From: Kangiella geojedonensis | Lineage (GTDB): Bacteria > Pseudomonadota > Gammaproteobacteria > Enterobacterales > Kangiellaceae | Assembly (NCBI RefSeq): GCF_000981765.1 | Contig: NZ_CP010975.1 | Location: forward strand, 124,001-188,000 | DNA length: 64,000 bases | Direction: 5' to 3' | Shown here: piece by piece, positions 56,315 through 64,000 of the stretch | Position numbering within the stretch: position 1 is the first letter of the stretch | How the letters are laid out: the number at the start of each line of letters is the position of its first letter | The notes under the pieces: generated by a model | The model's database searches: none | Told to the model about the DNA's origin: nothing | The model's input: the letters and a program-made list of their open reading frames with translations, nothing else | Position numbers and translations under genes: made by a program

Positions 56315-58132
56315 CTAGCGTTGTTTACGGGCAATACGACGACGGCCTAATAAACCACCTAAAAGGAGTAGCGTCAGTAACTGAACCGGACCTCCGCCGC
56401 CACCTGAGCCCGTGTCTTCTTCTGGCGGAGTCGTGGGCGTGTCGGGTTGAGATGAGCCTGGGCCATCGTCACCGATATTACTGTTATCCTTTAGAACGAA
56501 TAAGCCATTCGATATGTCACTGACGAGGATATTTCCGCTGGGTAAATAAGGGAAGGTTCCCCAAGCACCATCGAACTGTGGGTCATTCGCTTGTGGAATA
56601 GGGTAAGTGTCGAAAAAGCCGATTTCTTTAGGTTGAGTCGGGTCAGCAACATCGAGAACCGTTAAGCCTCGCTTGTAGTTGGACATGTAATATTTGTCAC
56701 CAAGCGTGAAACCATTGTGGTCAATCGCACGAGTTTGGCCTTCGTAACGGCCCACAATTTGCGGCGAGGTTAGATCGCTGATATCCATCACGTATAAGCG
56801 GGTGTTAACGTTTAAGTTTCGTTCATCGAGCTCATCTTGGATGAACACATAGTTCTTATCCTTGGAGTACCATCCTGAGTGAGTATAGCTTGCTCCATTG
56901 TATGGCGTGCTGCTGATGCGTAATGGTGACGATTTGTCGGTGGTGTCCCAAATATCCACGGTATTTTCGTTAAAGTCGATAAATAGCTCACAAGGGTTAT
57001 GGCCTGCGGCACATTGGCTAGTGCGACTGTCGTCAATAATCATATTGGTGGCATCGTGAACATAACCTGTGGAACTCGGCGTTGTGACCAGTGCAGGGTT
57101 TTCAGGATCGACTAAGTCAAACACGCGATAAGAGCCATTGCCAAGATTTGAGCCTGCGATATAAAGGTAGGGCTCATGACCATCAAGCGCAGTACCATTA
57201 GTGTAGTCAATATTACCTAAGTACACATTATGTGCGGTTTGGAACACATCAATGGTATTGACCAAACTGATACTATTCGGCGCATCGCTGAGATCAATCA
57301 CTTGTAAGCCACCTTGACCTTCAGTAGTGACATAAGCGTAGGCTTTGTAATTGCCGCTGGCGTTATCTAGGTACTGGTAAACCTTAACATCACGCCAGGT
57401 ACTGTTAACGCCGCTGACCGTTCCCACTTCTGAAGGATTTTCTGCATCGGTGACATCGATCAGCGTGGTGCCATTCACGACGGCTAATAAAGCATATTCT
57501 CGATTGTTATTGAGATCGACATAGCCCCAGATATCACTGGCGCTGGATGGGCTGGTGCTGAGTGAAGCCAATGACAACTGCGAAACGAGATCAATTTGAT
57601 AACAAGGAAATTCGTCAGCACTACCGTTGTCGCAGGTGATTTGCTTTTTGTTGGTGCTGTTAACTTTTTGATACCGATCAAGCATATCGAGGTATTCAGG
57701 TTTTACTCGGAATTCTTGATTACCTTTAGTATCTTGTAGTAAGCGGAAGCCTTTTTCGGTTAACTTATCGCGATATTCAGCAGGTAAACCGACGATGGTG
57801 GTGATGTGTTTTTCCGGAGCCTGTTTCTTATAACCGTTATCACGCGAAAAGCCACCTTTGACAGCTACCATATCGTTGAGTAAATAGAAAATATCCATCG
57901 CTTCGGCGAAATACTTACCAGAGGCCACATAAATTTTATCGCCTTTGCTTGATTCATTAACGGCGTAGCTGATAGAGGCGCAAGGTTCGCTTGGTGACGA
58001 GCAGTTGCCTTGATCAACACCATCAACAGCAACATAGCGAACTGGATGAGCGCCGCTATGTGCAGAAGCAGGTTCGGTGGAAACCATGGTGGTGGATAAT
58101 GCCAATAATCCTAACGATAATGCTTTCTTCAT
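56315..58132 (-). CDS. Choice-of-anchor B family surface protein with a GlyGly-CTERM-like tail
   Basis: A 605-residue exported protein. The signal peptide ends near STEPASA. An early segment (VAVDGVDQGNCSSPSEPCAS) resembles Pbp1-type repeats. The main body is a beta-propeller-like repeat domain in which each blade ends in phrases such as TLIDVTDAENPSEVG, LQVIDLSDAPNSISLV and LTVLDVADPTQPKEIG. This is the choice-of-anchor B domain, found with different C-terminal anchors. Here the end is a Pro/Asp/Gly linker, GSGGGGGPVQLLTLLLLGGL then GRRRIARKQR, a form matching the GlyGly-CTERM rhombosortase signal. It is expected to be cleaved and surface-displayed or released. Confidence 0.88.
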   Translation of the reverse strand: MKKALSLGLLALSTTMVSTEPASAHSGAHPVRYVAVDGVDQGNCSSPSEPCASISYAVNESSKGDKIYVASGKYFAEAMDIFYLLNDMVAVKGGFSRDNGYKKQAPEKHITTIVGLPAEYRDKLTEKGFRLLQDTKGNQEFRVKPEYLDMLDRYQKVNSTNKKQITCDNGSADEFPCYQIDLVSQLSLASLSTSPSSASDIWGYVDLNNNREYALLAVVNGTTLIDVTDAENPSEVGTVSGVNSTWRDVKVYQYLDNASGNYKAYAYVTTEGQGGLQVIDLSDAPNSISLVNTIDVFQTAHNVYLGNIDYTNGTALDGHEPYLYIAGSNLGNGSYRVFDLVDPENPALVTTPSSTGYVHDATNMIIDDSRTSQCAAGHNPCELFIDFNENTVDIWDTTDKSSPLRISSTPYNGASYTHSGWYSKDKNYVFIQDELDERNLNVNTRLYVMDISDLTSPQIVGRYEGQTRAIDHNGFTLGDKYYMSNYKRGLTVLDVADPTQPKEIGFFDTYPIPQANDPQFDGAWGTFPYLPSGNILVSDISNGLFVLKDNSNIGDDGPGSSQPDTPTTPPEEDTGSGGGGGPVQLLTLLLLGGLLGRRRIARKQR

Positions 58133-58262
58133 TCTTTACTCCAGAAATTGTCTATTTTCCAGCCTATACCAACAAATTGGCTTTTTCCATGAAAAAAGTC
58201 TGTTAAAACTCAGTGAAAGTGATTATTTTGTAAACAAAGACTCTTTGTGAATAGGTTGATTA

Positions 58263-59318
58263 ATGGTTGGATTTATTAAGCGTTGCTTGGGATATACATT
58301 AGTAACATTCCTGTTGATGCTCCCTTTGAGTGCAGTTATGGCTAATGCTGAGTTGCCTGCCATTCCGCTGCAGAGTCATTTGGTGGAGGTGAATGATCAC
58401 CGCATTCATATCCATCAACAAGGTACCAATAAACAGCAACCATTACTGATATTGCTTTCGGGCCCGACGGATAACTGGCATAGCGATAGTGCCTGGTGGA
58501 TAGTGGCACAAAACATCTTGTCGCAACATTACCAAACCTTAGCCATTGATCGCGCAGGCCAAGGCTGGTCACAACCGATTGAACAACCCTCATACCAGCA
58601 GTTTGCTGACGATCTGAAAGGTTTACTGTCGAATGATGAGGTAGTCGATTTAGATCGAGAGTTGCTGTTTGTGGCTTTTGCGAGTTCAAACTTATCACTA
58701 AACCTGCTGTTGGATGACGATGTACTTGTGGCGCGTACTCGCGGAGTCATACTGATCGATCCTGATGTGTTAACGCAGCACTCGTTACAGCATTACACTG
58801 GGGAAACGGAAGGCTATAAAAAGGGTTGGCAAGGTCTTGAAGAGTATATTCGCTCGGGCAAATACGATGAACGAGTCCAGCAGAAAATCAACGCGGAGCG
58901 TGAACATTTAGAAAGCATCATTCCCTTTAAGTACATGTCGCATATGGATTGGGATTATTATGGCGCGATTGAGATGATTCGTCAGACGCGTGATTACCAG
59001 ATCCACAAGTTTTTGGAGGCCAGCGTTTACAAGGAGGATTTGGAAGCGGCAAAGGCACAAGGTTTAACCGATTCATTGCCACTAGTTATTTTAGATACGG
59101 ATTTTGAAGCGGCTTATTTAGAACAACTTGAGGATGAAAAAGTGAAGGCTTCGATTGCTCAGTGGAGACAAGAGGGTATCGAGTGGTATTTCTCTTTAGC
59201 GCAGAACAGCCCATGCGGGGCTTACTGGCCTGTGGATACAAGAGAACATTTATTAATGATGACGCAACCAGAGTTGATCGAGCAGGCCATCAACAAGGTG
59301 CTGGCCTGCTCTCAATAA
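58263..59318 (+). CDS. Secreted alpha/beta-hydrolase-like protein
   Basis: A 351-residue protein with a signal peptide (GYTLVTFLLMLPLSAVMANA). The hydrolase fold is suggested by HLVEVNDHRIHIHQQG, LLILLSGPTDNWHSDSAWW, IDRAGQGWSQP, and an elbow FVAFASSNLSLNLLL in which the GxSxG pattern is degraded. A late Asp (VILDTDFEAAYLE) and His (DTREHLLMMTQPE) could serve as other triad members. Catalytic activity is doubtful from the elbow. Divergent from the surface-protein gene. Confidence 0.75.
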   Translation: MVGFIKRCLGYTLVTFLLMLPLSAVMANAELPAIPLQSHLVEVNDHRIHIHQQGTNKQQPLLILLSGPTDNWHSDSAWWIVAQNILSQHYQTLAIDRAGQGWSQPIEQPSYQQFADDLKGLLSNDEVVDLDRELLFVAFASSNLSLNLLLDDDVLVARTRGVILIDPDVLTQHSLQHYTGETEGYKKGWQGLEEYIRSGKYDERVQQKINAEREHLESIIPFKYMSHMDWDYYGAIEMIRQTRDYQIHKFLEASVYKEDLEAAKAQGLTDSLPLVILDTDFEAAYLEQLEDEKVKASIAQWRQEGIEWYFSLAQNSPCGAYWPVDTREHLLMMTQPELIEQAINKVLACSQ

Positions 59319-59327
59319 CGACAATTC

Positions 59328-60521
59328 TTAAAGTGGACGTTGAACGTTATCCTTAATGGCTTGTTCACGAACCGCTTCCGCAACTTTTTGCGCAACGTTA
59401 CGGTTTAATGGATCGGGCAGTACGTGATCGGCAGATATGTGGTTCACCGCATTTGCCAGAGCATGAGCTGCTGCAATTTTCATCGCTTCGGTAATGCGAG
59501 TCGCACGGGCTTCTAATGCACCACGGAAAATTCCCGGAAAGGCCAAAACGTTGTTCACCTGATTGGGGAAGTCGCTTCGACCGGTACCAACCACTGACGC
59601 ACCAGCAGCTTTTGCTTCGTCAGGCATAATCTCAGGAATTGGATTGGCCATGGCAAGGATAATCGGTTCGTCATTCATCAGCTTGATATCGTCGCCATTC
59701 AGCAAATTGCCCTTCGATACGCCAATAAACACGTCAGCGTCGCGTAATGCATCACGTAGGTCGCCATTGCGATTGTGGCGGTTGGTATAAGCTAAAATTT
59801 TCTTCTTCTCATGATTCAAGTTATCACGGTCAGGAGAAATAATGCCTTTTGAATCACAGACCAAGACATCTTCTACCGGGATACAGGCAGCTTCATCGTG
59901 ACCCACGCAACGCAATAATTTTGCAATCGCCGTACCAGCAGCGCCAGCACCATTGATCACAACTTTAAGCTCTTCGATATTTTTACCTGTCACTTTACAG
60001 GCGTTAATCAAAGCCGCCAGCAATACGATGGCTGTGCCGTGTTGGTCATCGTGGAAAACAGGGATGCCGATGTCTTGTAACGCTTCTTCAATTTCAAAGC
60101 ACTTAGGTGCCGCGATGTCTTCAAGGTTAATGCCACCGAAGGTTGGAGCGATGGTTTTAACCGTGGTAACGATTTCTTCAACAGACTCGGCATCGATCAC
60201 CAAAGGCACGCCATCGATATCAGCGAATTCTTTGAATAAGATGGCTTTACCTTCCATCACAGGAAGTGCCGCCTCTGGGCCAATATCACCAAGACCTAAC
60301 ACCGCAGAGCCATCGGAAACGATAGCGACAGAGTTACCTTTCATGGTGTAGAGGTAACTGGAATTTTTGTCTTTAGCGATATGGTTCGAAACCGCAGCAA
60401 CGCCAGGGGTGTAAGCGACAGAAAGGTCGTCTCGATTTTGCAAAGGAACTTTACTTTTAATTCCCCACTTTCCGCGCAAGTATTTATGGATATCTAATGA
60501 TTTCTTGAAAAATTCACTCAT
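59328..60521 (-). CDS. Malic enzyme, short form without phosphotransacetylase domain
   Basis: Oxidative decarboxylation of malate to pyruvate. It has 397 residues, against about 760 in E. coli MaeB, which carries a C-terminal PTA-like domain missing here. Motifs: VAYTPGVAAVSNHIAKD, malate-site PVFHDDQHGTAIVLLAAL, NAD(P) fold VVINGAGAAGTAIAKLL, and ILAMANPIPEIMPDEAKAAG. The coenzyme cannot be decided by eye. It ends nine bases from the convergent hydrolase stop. Confidence 0.93.
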   Translation of the reverse strand: MSEFFKKSLDIHKYLRGKWGIKSKVPLQNRDDLSVAYTPGVAAVSNHIAKDKNSSYLYTMKGNSVAIVSDGSAVLGLGDIGPEAALPVMEGKAILFKEFADIDGVPLVIDAESVEEIVTTVKTIAPTFGGINLEDIAAPKCFEIEEALQDIGIPVFHDDQHGTAIVLLAALINACKVTGKNIEELKVVINGAGAAGTAIAKLLRCVGHDEAACIPVEDVLVCDSKGIISPDRDNLNHEKKKILAYTNRHNRNGDLRDALRDADVFIGVSKGNLLNGDDIKLMNDEPIILAMANPIPEIMPDEAKAAGASVVGTGRSDFPNQVNNVLAFPGIFRGALEARATRITEAMKIAAAHALANAVNHISADHVLPDPLNRNVAQKVAEAVREQAIKDNVQRPL

Positions 60522-60631
60522 GATTTTTTGATTTAGCTAAAAAGCTACTTTTGAAACGTTTATGGGCACTAATGATACGCTCATTGTACGGTAATTGTGG
60601 TCGGATTAGCACCGTTATACGGGACTTATTC

Positions 60632-60657
60632 AAAAAAAAGCCAGTTTTCACTGGCTT
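60632..60657 (-). terminator. Intrinsic terminator of the DoxX gene
   Basis: On the minus strand an 8-bp stem (AAGCCAGT / ACTGGCTT) with a 4-nt loop runs into eight T, 26 bases past the DoxX stop. Confidence 0.88.
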
Positions 60658-60683
60658 ATTCGATGTTTTAAACACGGTTTTGA

Positions 60684-61262
60684 TTATTCGCCTTTAGGGA
60701 ATGCTTTCCCGAGCCAGTAATCAACCGAGAAATAACGACCACCGCCAGTAAAGAATAAAGACGCCAGCATGATAAAGTAGGTCGCTGCGAATTCAATACC
60801 ATTCTGCAAAATGGCGTAACTGCCTTTAGCGGTTAACCAGTTATAATTGCCGTACTCTTTTAATATGCTACGAGCCATGTCTAAGCGATTACTCACTTCA
60901 GGATCTGATGACTGGGCAATAGCATACCAACCGTTATCCCAGTGGACCGCAAAAGCGGCTACCAGCATGGTAATCATCAATGGTATAGCTGCCCATCGAG
61001 TGGCAAATCCGATCAGAATAAAAATACCGCCGATCATTTCAGCGCTTGCTGCTAGAAAGGTCATAACGTCCGGCATCGGCATGCCTAAACTAGCGAACCA
61101 GTCTGAGGTGCTTGAGAAATTAGCAAACTTTCGTGAGCCGGCTTCATACAACGGAAAGAATAATAGTATGCGGAATAGTAAAGGTGGAATACCATCTAAA
61201 TGTTTAAGGTATTGGCAAACCGAACCTTGAAACTGATGGTATTTGGTGACGATGGTATTCAT
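60684..61262 (-). CDS. DoxX family membrane protein
   Basis: A 192-residue protein with four or five membrane spans. LLFRILLFFPLYEAGSRKFA, the middle MTFLAASAEMIGGIFILIGF, TRWAAIPLMITMLVAAFAVH, and LASLFFTGGGRYFSVDYWLG follow the DoxX pattern. Members are linked to redox or sulfur handling but rarely characterised. It lies 48 bases downstream of the FMN-binding glutamate-synthase-like gene on the same strand and is probably co-transcribed. Confidence 0.9.
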   Translation of the reverse strand: MNTIVTKYHQFQGSVCQYLKHLDGIPPLLFRILLFFPLYEAGSRKFANFSSTSDWFASLGMPMPDVMTFLAASAEMIGGIFILIGFATRWAAIPLMITMLVAAFAVHWDNGWYAIAQSSDPEVSNRLDMARSILKEYGNYNWLTAKGSYAILQNGIEFAATYFIMLASLFFTGGGRYFSVDYWLGKAFPKGE

Positions 61263-61310
61263 AAAAACTCCTGCTGTAGTGGTATTCCGCTTGCTCTTAT
61301 GAGGAGTTCA

Positions 61311-62828
61311 TCAGAGCTTTCTCGTCGGAATACTATTTTCTTGATAAGGGTGTATCTTATTTAAAGGAGTCGATAACCCTGTTTCTGTTACAACTCTTAC
61401 GTGATGTCTTTTCAGACCCCGCGGTTCGGCGACGCCGCAAGAATGTGCGATCATACCCACGGCTTTGACGAGATTCTTATGGTAATGGTACACACGTTCC
61501 GCCTTGTCTGGCACCACTAATCCTTTTTGCAAATCGGGATCATGGGTGGTGACGCCGGTAGGGCAGGTGTTCTTATTGCATTGTAATGCTTGAATACAAC
61601 CTAGTGCGAACATAAAGCCACGGGCAGACAAAGTAAAGTCAGCGCCCATCGCCAGCGCCCAAGCAACCCCTGAGGGGTTAATCATCTTGCCAGAGCAAAT
61701 AACTTTGATTCGATCACGAAGCCCCTGTTTCTGCAAAACGTTCAGCACTATAGGTAAGCTTTCTTTAATGGTGAGACCAACATAATCAAACAAGGGTTGT
61801 GGTGCTGCGCCAGACCCCCCATCAGCACTATCAATGGTGATAAAGTCCGGTGCTGACTCAGGCCCACGGCGGTGGATTTCCTCGCACAAATCAAACAAAA
61901 AAGCATCGGTGCCAATCACGGTTTTAAAGCCAACAGGTTTGCCGCTAATGTCGCGGATATGATTGATCATATCCAGTAAATCGCTGACGTTATCAATCTC
62001 GGGGTGGCCATTCGGGCTTATTGAGTCTTCACCCGCTGGAATATGGCGGATCTGGGCGATTTCTTCGGTGACTTTACGTCCCGGCAAAATACCACCTTTA
62101 CCTGGCTTAGCTCCTTGCGCTAATTTAAGCTCAATCATTTTAACCTGTGGGTGAGAGCTGACTTCTTTGAGCCGGTCATCGTCTAAGCCTCCATCACCAT
62201 TACGCACGCCATATTTAGCCGTACCAATCTGGAAGACCACATCACCACCGCCAGATAGATGGTGTGGGGACAGTCCGCCCTCGCCAGTGTTGATCCAGCA
62301 GCCCGCTTTAGCCGCACCCTTGGCCAACGCCTGCACGGCCACTTTGGATAAGGAGCCATAACTCATACCTGAAATATTGAAGAAGCTTTTGGCTAAGTAA
62401 GGAGTTCGGCAGTATGGGCCGATTAATACTGGCTGAGATTCCACTGCGTTCTTTTCCAGAGTAGGAAACTGGTCATTTAAAAACATCACAGTGCCAGTGG
62501 AGGTGAGGTTACGGGTTGAGCCGAAAGCCAAGGTTCGGCTGACATCTTTAGCAGCGCGGTAAGCCCAGTTTCGCTCGGCACGATTGAATGGCATCTCTTC
62601 ACGATCCATGGCAAAGAAATATTGACGAAAGAATTCACCCAAGTGTTCAAACCAATAACGGAAATGACCAATAACTGGGAAGTTTCGGCGAATAGCCTGC
62701 TTTTTTTGTGTTTTATCAATGATATAGACGACTGCGATGATCACAATCAAAATGCTTAGACCCAATACAAAGAAAAGCCCAATCCAGTTAAGCACTGTTT
62801 TAGCAAAGGCCATAAACCCCGATTCCAT
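61311..62828 (-). CDS. FMN-binding glutamate synthase family protein, membrane-anchored
   Basis: A 505-residue protein. An N-terminal hydrophobic segment (VLNWIGLFFVLGLSILIVII) anchors it. The rest is a glutamate-synthase-type FMN barrel: NISGMSYGSLSKVAVQALAKG, GEGGLSPHH, KPGKGGILPGRKVTEEIAQI, and GGSGAAPQPLFDYVGL. CIQALQCNKNTCPTGVTTHD gives a cysteine cluster for a 3Fe-4S centre. It lacks the glutaminase domain, so it is not a full GOGAT; the function in this family is unproven. GAGGTGA precedes the ATG at 62828. Confidence 0.92.
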   Translation of the reverse strand: MESGFMAFAKTVLNWIGLFFVLGLSILIVIIAVVYIIDKTQKKQAIRRNFPVIGHFRYWFEHLGEFFRQYFFAMDREEMPFNRAERNWAYRAAKDVSRTLAFGSTRNLTSTGTVMFLNDQFPTLEKNAVESQPVLIGPYCRTPYLAKSFFNISGMSYGSLSKVAVQALAKGAAKAGCWINTGEGGLSPHHLSGGGDVVFQIGTAKYGVRNGDGGLDDDRLKEVSSHPQVKMIELKLAQGAKPGKGGILPGRKVTEEIAQIRHIPAGEDSISPNGHPEIDNVSDLLDMINHIRDISGKPVGFKTVIGTDAFLFDLCEEIHRRGPESAPDFITIDSADGGSGAAPQPLFDYVGLTIKESLPIVLNVLQKQGLRDRIKVICSGKMINPSGVAWALAMGADFTLSARGFMFALGCIQALQCNKNTCPTGVTTHDPDLQKGLVVPDKAERVYHYHKNLVKAVGMIAHSCGVAEPRGLKRHHVRVVTETGLSTPLNKIHPYQENSIPTRKL

Positions 62829-62987
62829 GAACGCTCACCTCATTTACATTTCTATACAGATTTTTCTGTTATATTAACGCTAAAATAGTCATTAACACTA
62901 TTAATTAGAAGCGCTTACTGAATATCAGAGTAATGGAGAGTTAGCAGGGAAGTCAAAGGTAAGCTTATATTACTGCCGGGGAAGATT

Positions 62988-63602
62988 GTGACCAAAGAAT
63001 CATTACCATCCGAAGATGAGTTGGTTGAGCGATTAAAAAACAATGATGTTGCGTTGTTTGAGCAGGTTGTTAAAGAGTATCACTCGTCGATGTTTGCTGT
63101 GGCTTATTCGATTGCAGGACCTGCCATTGCTGATGAAGTGGTGCAGGAAGCGTGGGTTTCAGCGATTAATGCAATTCATAAGTTTGAAGGCCGTTCGGCA
63201 CTGAAATCTTGGCTTATTCGTATCACTGCTAACGAAGCGAAAACGCGTTTGCGCAAAGAATCGCGCTCAGTCTCGCTAGAGGCAGTCGATGAAAACTGGG
63301 CGACGGATACGCGGTTTACAGAAAAAGGGCATTGGGCTGGCGGTAACCCTGAGTGGGATATTTCTTCCCCTGACGACTTGTTGGCAGCGGATGAACTTCA
63401 GGATTGTGTCAAGAAACACATGGTCAAACTCCCCGATAATCAACAACAAATCATTAATTTAAGGGATGTTGGCGGATTGGATATGGACACAATTTGTAAC
63501 ATCCTAGAGATTACTGCATCTAATGCCCGAGTATTATTACACCGTGCGCGCGATAAGATGCAGCAGGTGGTCGCGAGATTTCAGAGGACTGGAGAATGTT
63601 AA
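62988..63602 (+). CDS. ECF-type RNA polymerase sigma factor
   Basis: A 204-residue sigma-70 family factor of group 4. Region 2 reads FEQVVKEYHSSMFAVAYSIA then IADEVVQEAWVSAINAIHKF. Region 4 reads LPDNQQQIINLRDVGGLDMD then ITASNARVLLHRARDKM. It starts at GTG 62988 with GGGGAAG upstream. It overlaps the zinc-finger anti-sigma gene by seven bases, so the two products are made together, the usual switch for a stress-controlled regulon. Confidence 0.93.
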   Translation: MTKESLPSEDELVERLKNNDVALFEQVVKEYHSSMFAVAYSIAGPAIADEVVQEAWVSAINAIHKFEGRSALKSWLIRITANEAKTRLRKESRSVSLEAVDENWATDTRFTEKGHWAGGNPEWDISSPDDLLAADELQDCVKKHMVKLPDNQQQIINLRDVGGLDMDTICNILEITASNARVLLHRARDKMQQVVARFQRTGEC

Positions 63603-63832
63603 GTTGTAAGCACACGATAGCCCAAGGGACGGATTATCTGGACAAAGAGCTGGGCTTTTGGCGTAAAGTTGAGATGAAGATGCATCTCATGATTTGTGTC
63701 AACTGTCGACGTTACGTAAAACAGCTAAAGCAAACCGTTGTGATGTTGTCGAAGGGGCAGTTTAAACAGCCAAGTGAGCAGCAGGTGGAGGAACTAAAAC
63801 AAGAATACCAAGACGTCGTTTCGAAGCAGTAA
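63596..63832 (+). CDS. Zinc-finger anti-sigma factor (ZAS/zf-HC2)
   Basis: A 78-residue cytosolic protein with an early Cys/His (LSCKHTIAQ) and the motif HLMICVNCRRYVKQL, which together give the HxxxCxxC zinc site of ZAS-type anti-sigma factors. No membrane segment follows, so this is a soluble sensor, perhaps redox-sensitive through the zinc cysteines. Overlap with the sigma gene supports partnership. Confidence 0.88.
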   Translation: MLSCKHTIAQGTDYLDKELGFWRKVEMKMHLMICVNCRRYVKQLKQTVVMLSKGQFKQPSEQQVEELKQEYQDVVSKQ

Positions 63833-63873
63833 CCTTAAACAACGTTTACAGCGAGTATATAATGAGGCATAAA

Positions 63874-63904
63874 AAAGGCTCAACCACGATAGTTGAGCCT
63901 TTTT
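63874..63904. terminator. Bidirectional intrinsic terminator
   Basis: An 8-bp stem (GGCTCAAC / GTTGAGCC) with a 7-nt loop, an A-tract before and TTTTT after. It ends the sigma/anti-sigma operon and also the convergent gene entering from the right edge. Confidence 0.92.
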
Positions 63905-63933
63905 GATCCGGGATGTGCTATTTAGCGCGAAAG

Positions 63934-63999
63934 TTATTCTTTTTCAGGCTTAATCGTACCTTCCATACGCTCTAATTTATCGCCAACAAAATGCAATAT
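63934..63999 (-). CDS. C-terminal fragment of an unidentified protein (5' end outside window)
   Basis: The minus strand is open from the window edge for 21 residues ending DKLERMEGTIKPEKE, followed by TAA, just before a bidirectional terminator. Too short to assign. Confidence 0.5.
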   Translation of the reverse strand: MLHFVGDKLERMEGTIKPEKE

Positions 64000-64000
64000 A

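Overview
The window reads as chromosomal DNA of a marine-type gammaproteobacterium with moderate GC. Gene content and order (mutH next to rppH, lgt-thyA-folA, zapA-6S RNA-ygfA, pepP-ubiH-ubiI, rpoZ-spoT-ridA-trmH, a class GN sortase pair, PrsK/PrsR) would fit Kangiella or a close relative. That placement is inference from remembered gene content, not from a search. Almost the whole window is coding. I see no insertion sequence, prophage, CRISPR array, tRNA or rRNA.

Layout. 0-5.3 kb: serA, then an acyl carrier protein and the two-component pair prsK-prsR typical of exosortase/PEP-CTERM polysaccharide systems. 5.4-8.1 kb (minus strand): rpiA, an EVE-domain protein, 5-formyl-THF cyclo-ligase, 6S RNA, zapA and a ZapB-like coiled coil. 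8.3-13.6 kb: ygfB-like gene, pepP, ubiH, an unknown anchored protein and a second ubiquinone hydroxylase. 13.6-16.5 kb: an iron ABC transporter (binding lipoprotein and permease, no ATPase) behind a very good Fur box. 17.1-21.9 kb: glycine cleavage genes gcvT, gcvH and gcvP, with unusually structured spacers. 22.0-25.5 kb: a two-gene split borosin RiPP system (small precursor plus tetrapyrrole-methylase-fold peptide N-methyltransferase), followed by two paralogous secreted TPR proteins. 25.6-31.4 kb: mutH, rppH, a DUF938 methyltransferase, a TSUP permease, lgt-thyA-folA and a small secreted HExxH protein. 31.5-35.8 kb: a thioesterase, a class GN sortase with its vWA target, yccF and an acetyltransferase. 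35.9-44.3 kb: mdh, recG, oxyR, a rhodanese-methyltransferase fusion, a DUF418 protein, a GlxA-type regulator and a secreted hydrolase. 44.4-50.9 kb (minus strand): trmH, ridA, spoT, rpoZ, gmk, yicC, apaH, apaG. 51-64 kb: a dehydrogenase, MAPEG and SlyD proteins, RNase PH, a DUF4382 lipoprotein, a choice-of-anchor-B surface protein with a GlyGly-CTERM-like tail, malic enzyme, DoxX, a glutamate-synthase-like FMN protein, and an ECF sigma factor with its zinc-finger anti-sigma.

The most interesting item is the borosin pair at 22030-23023. A 73-residue precursor with a helical binding domain and a short hydrophobic C-terminal tail overlaps an enzyme carrying the backbone N-methyltransferase signature residues. 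The second theme is protein sorting at the cell surface: signs of three different C-terminal anchoring routes lie within 60 kb. Also notable are a PrsR-like regulator that has lost the sigma-54 GAFTGA loop, structured RNA regions around gcvH, and a hairpin at the junction of the iron-transporter genes.
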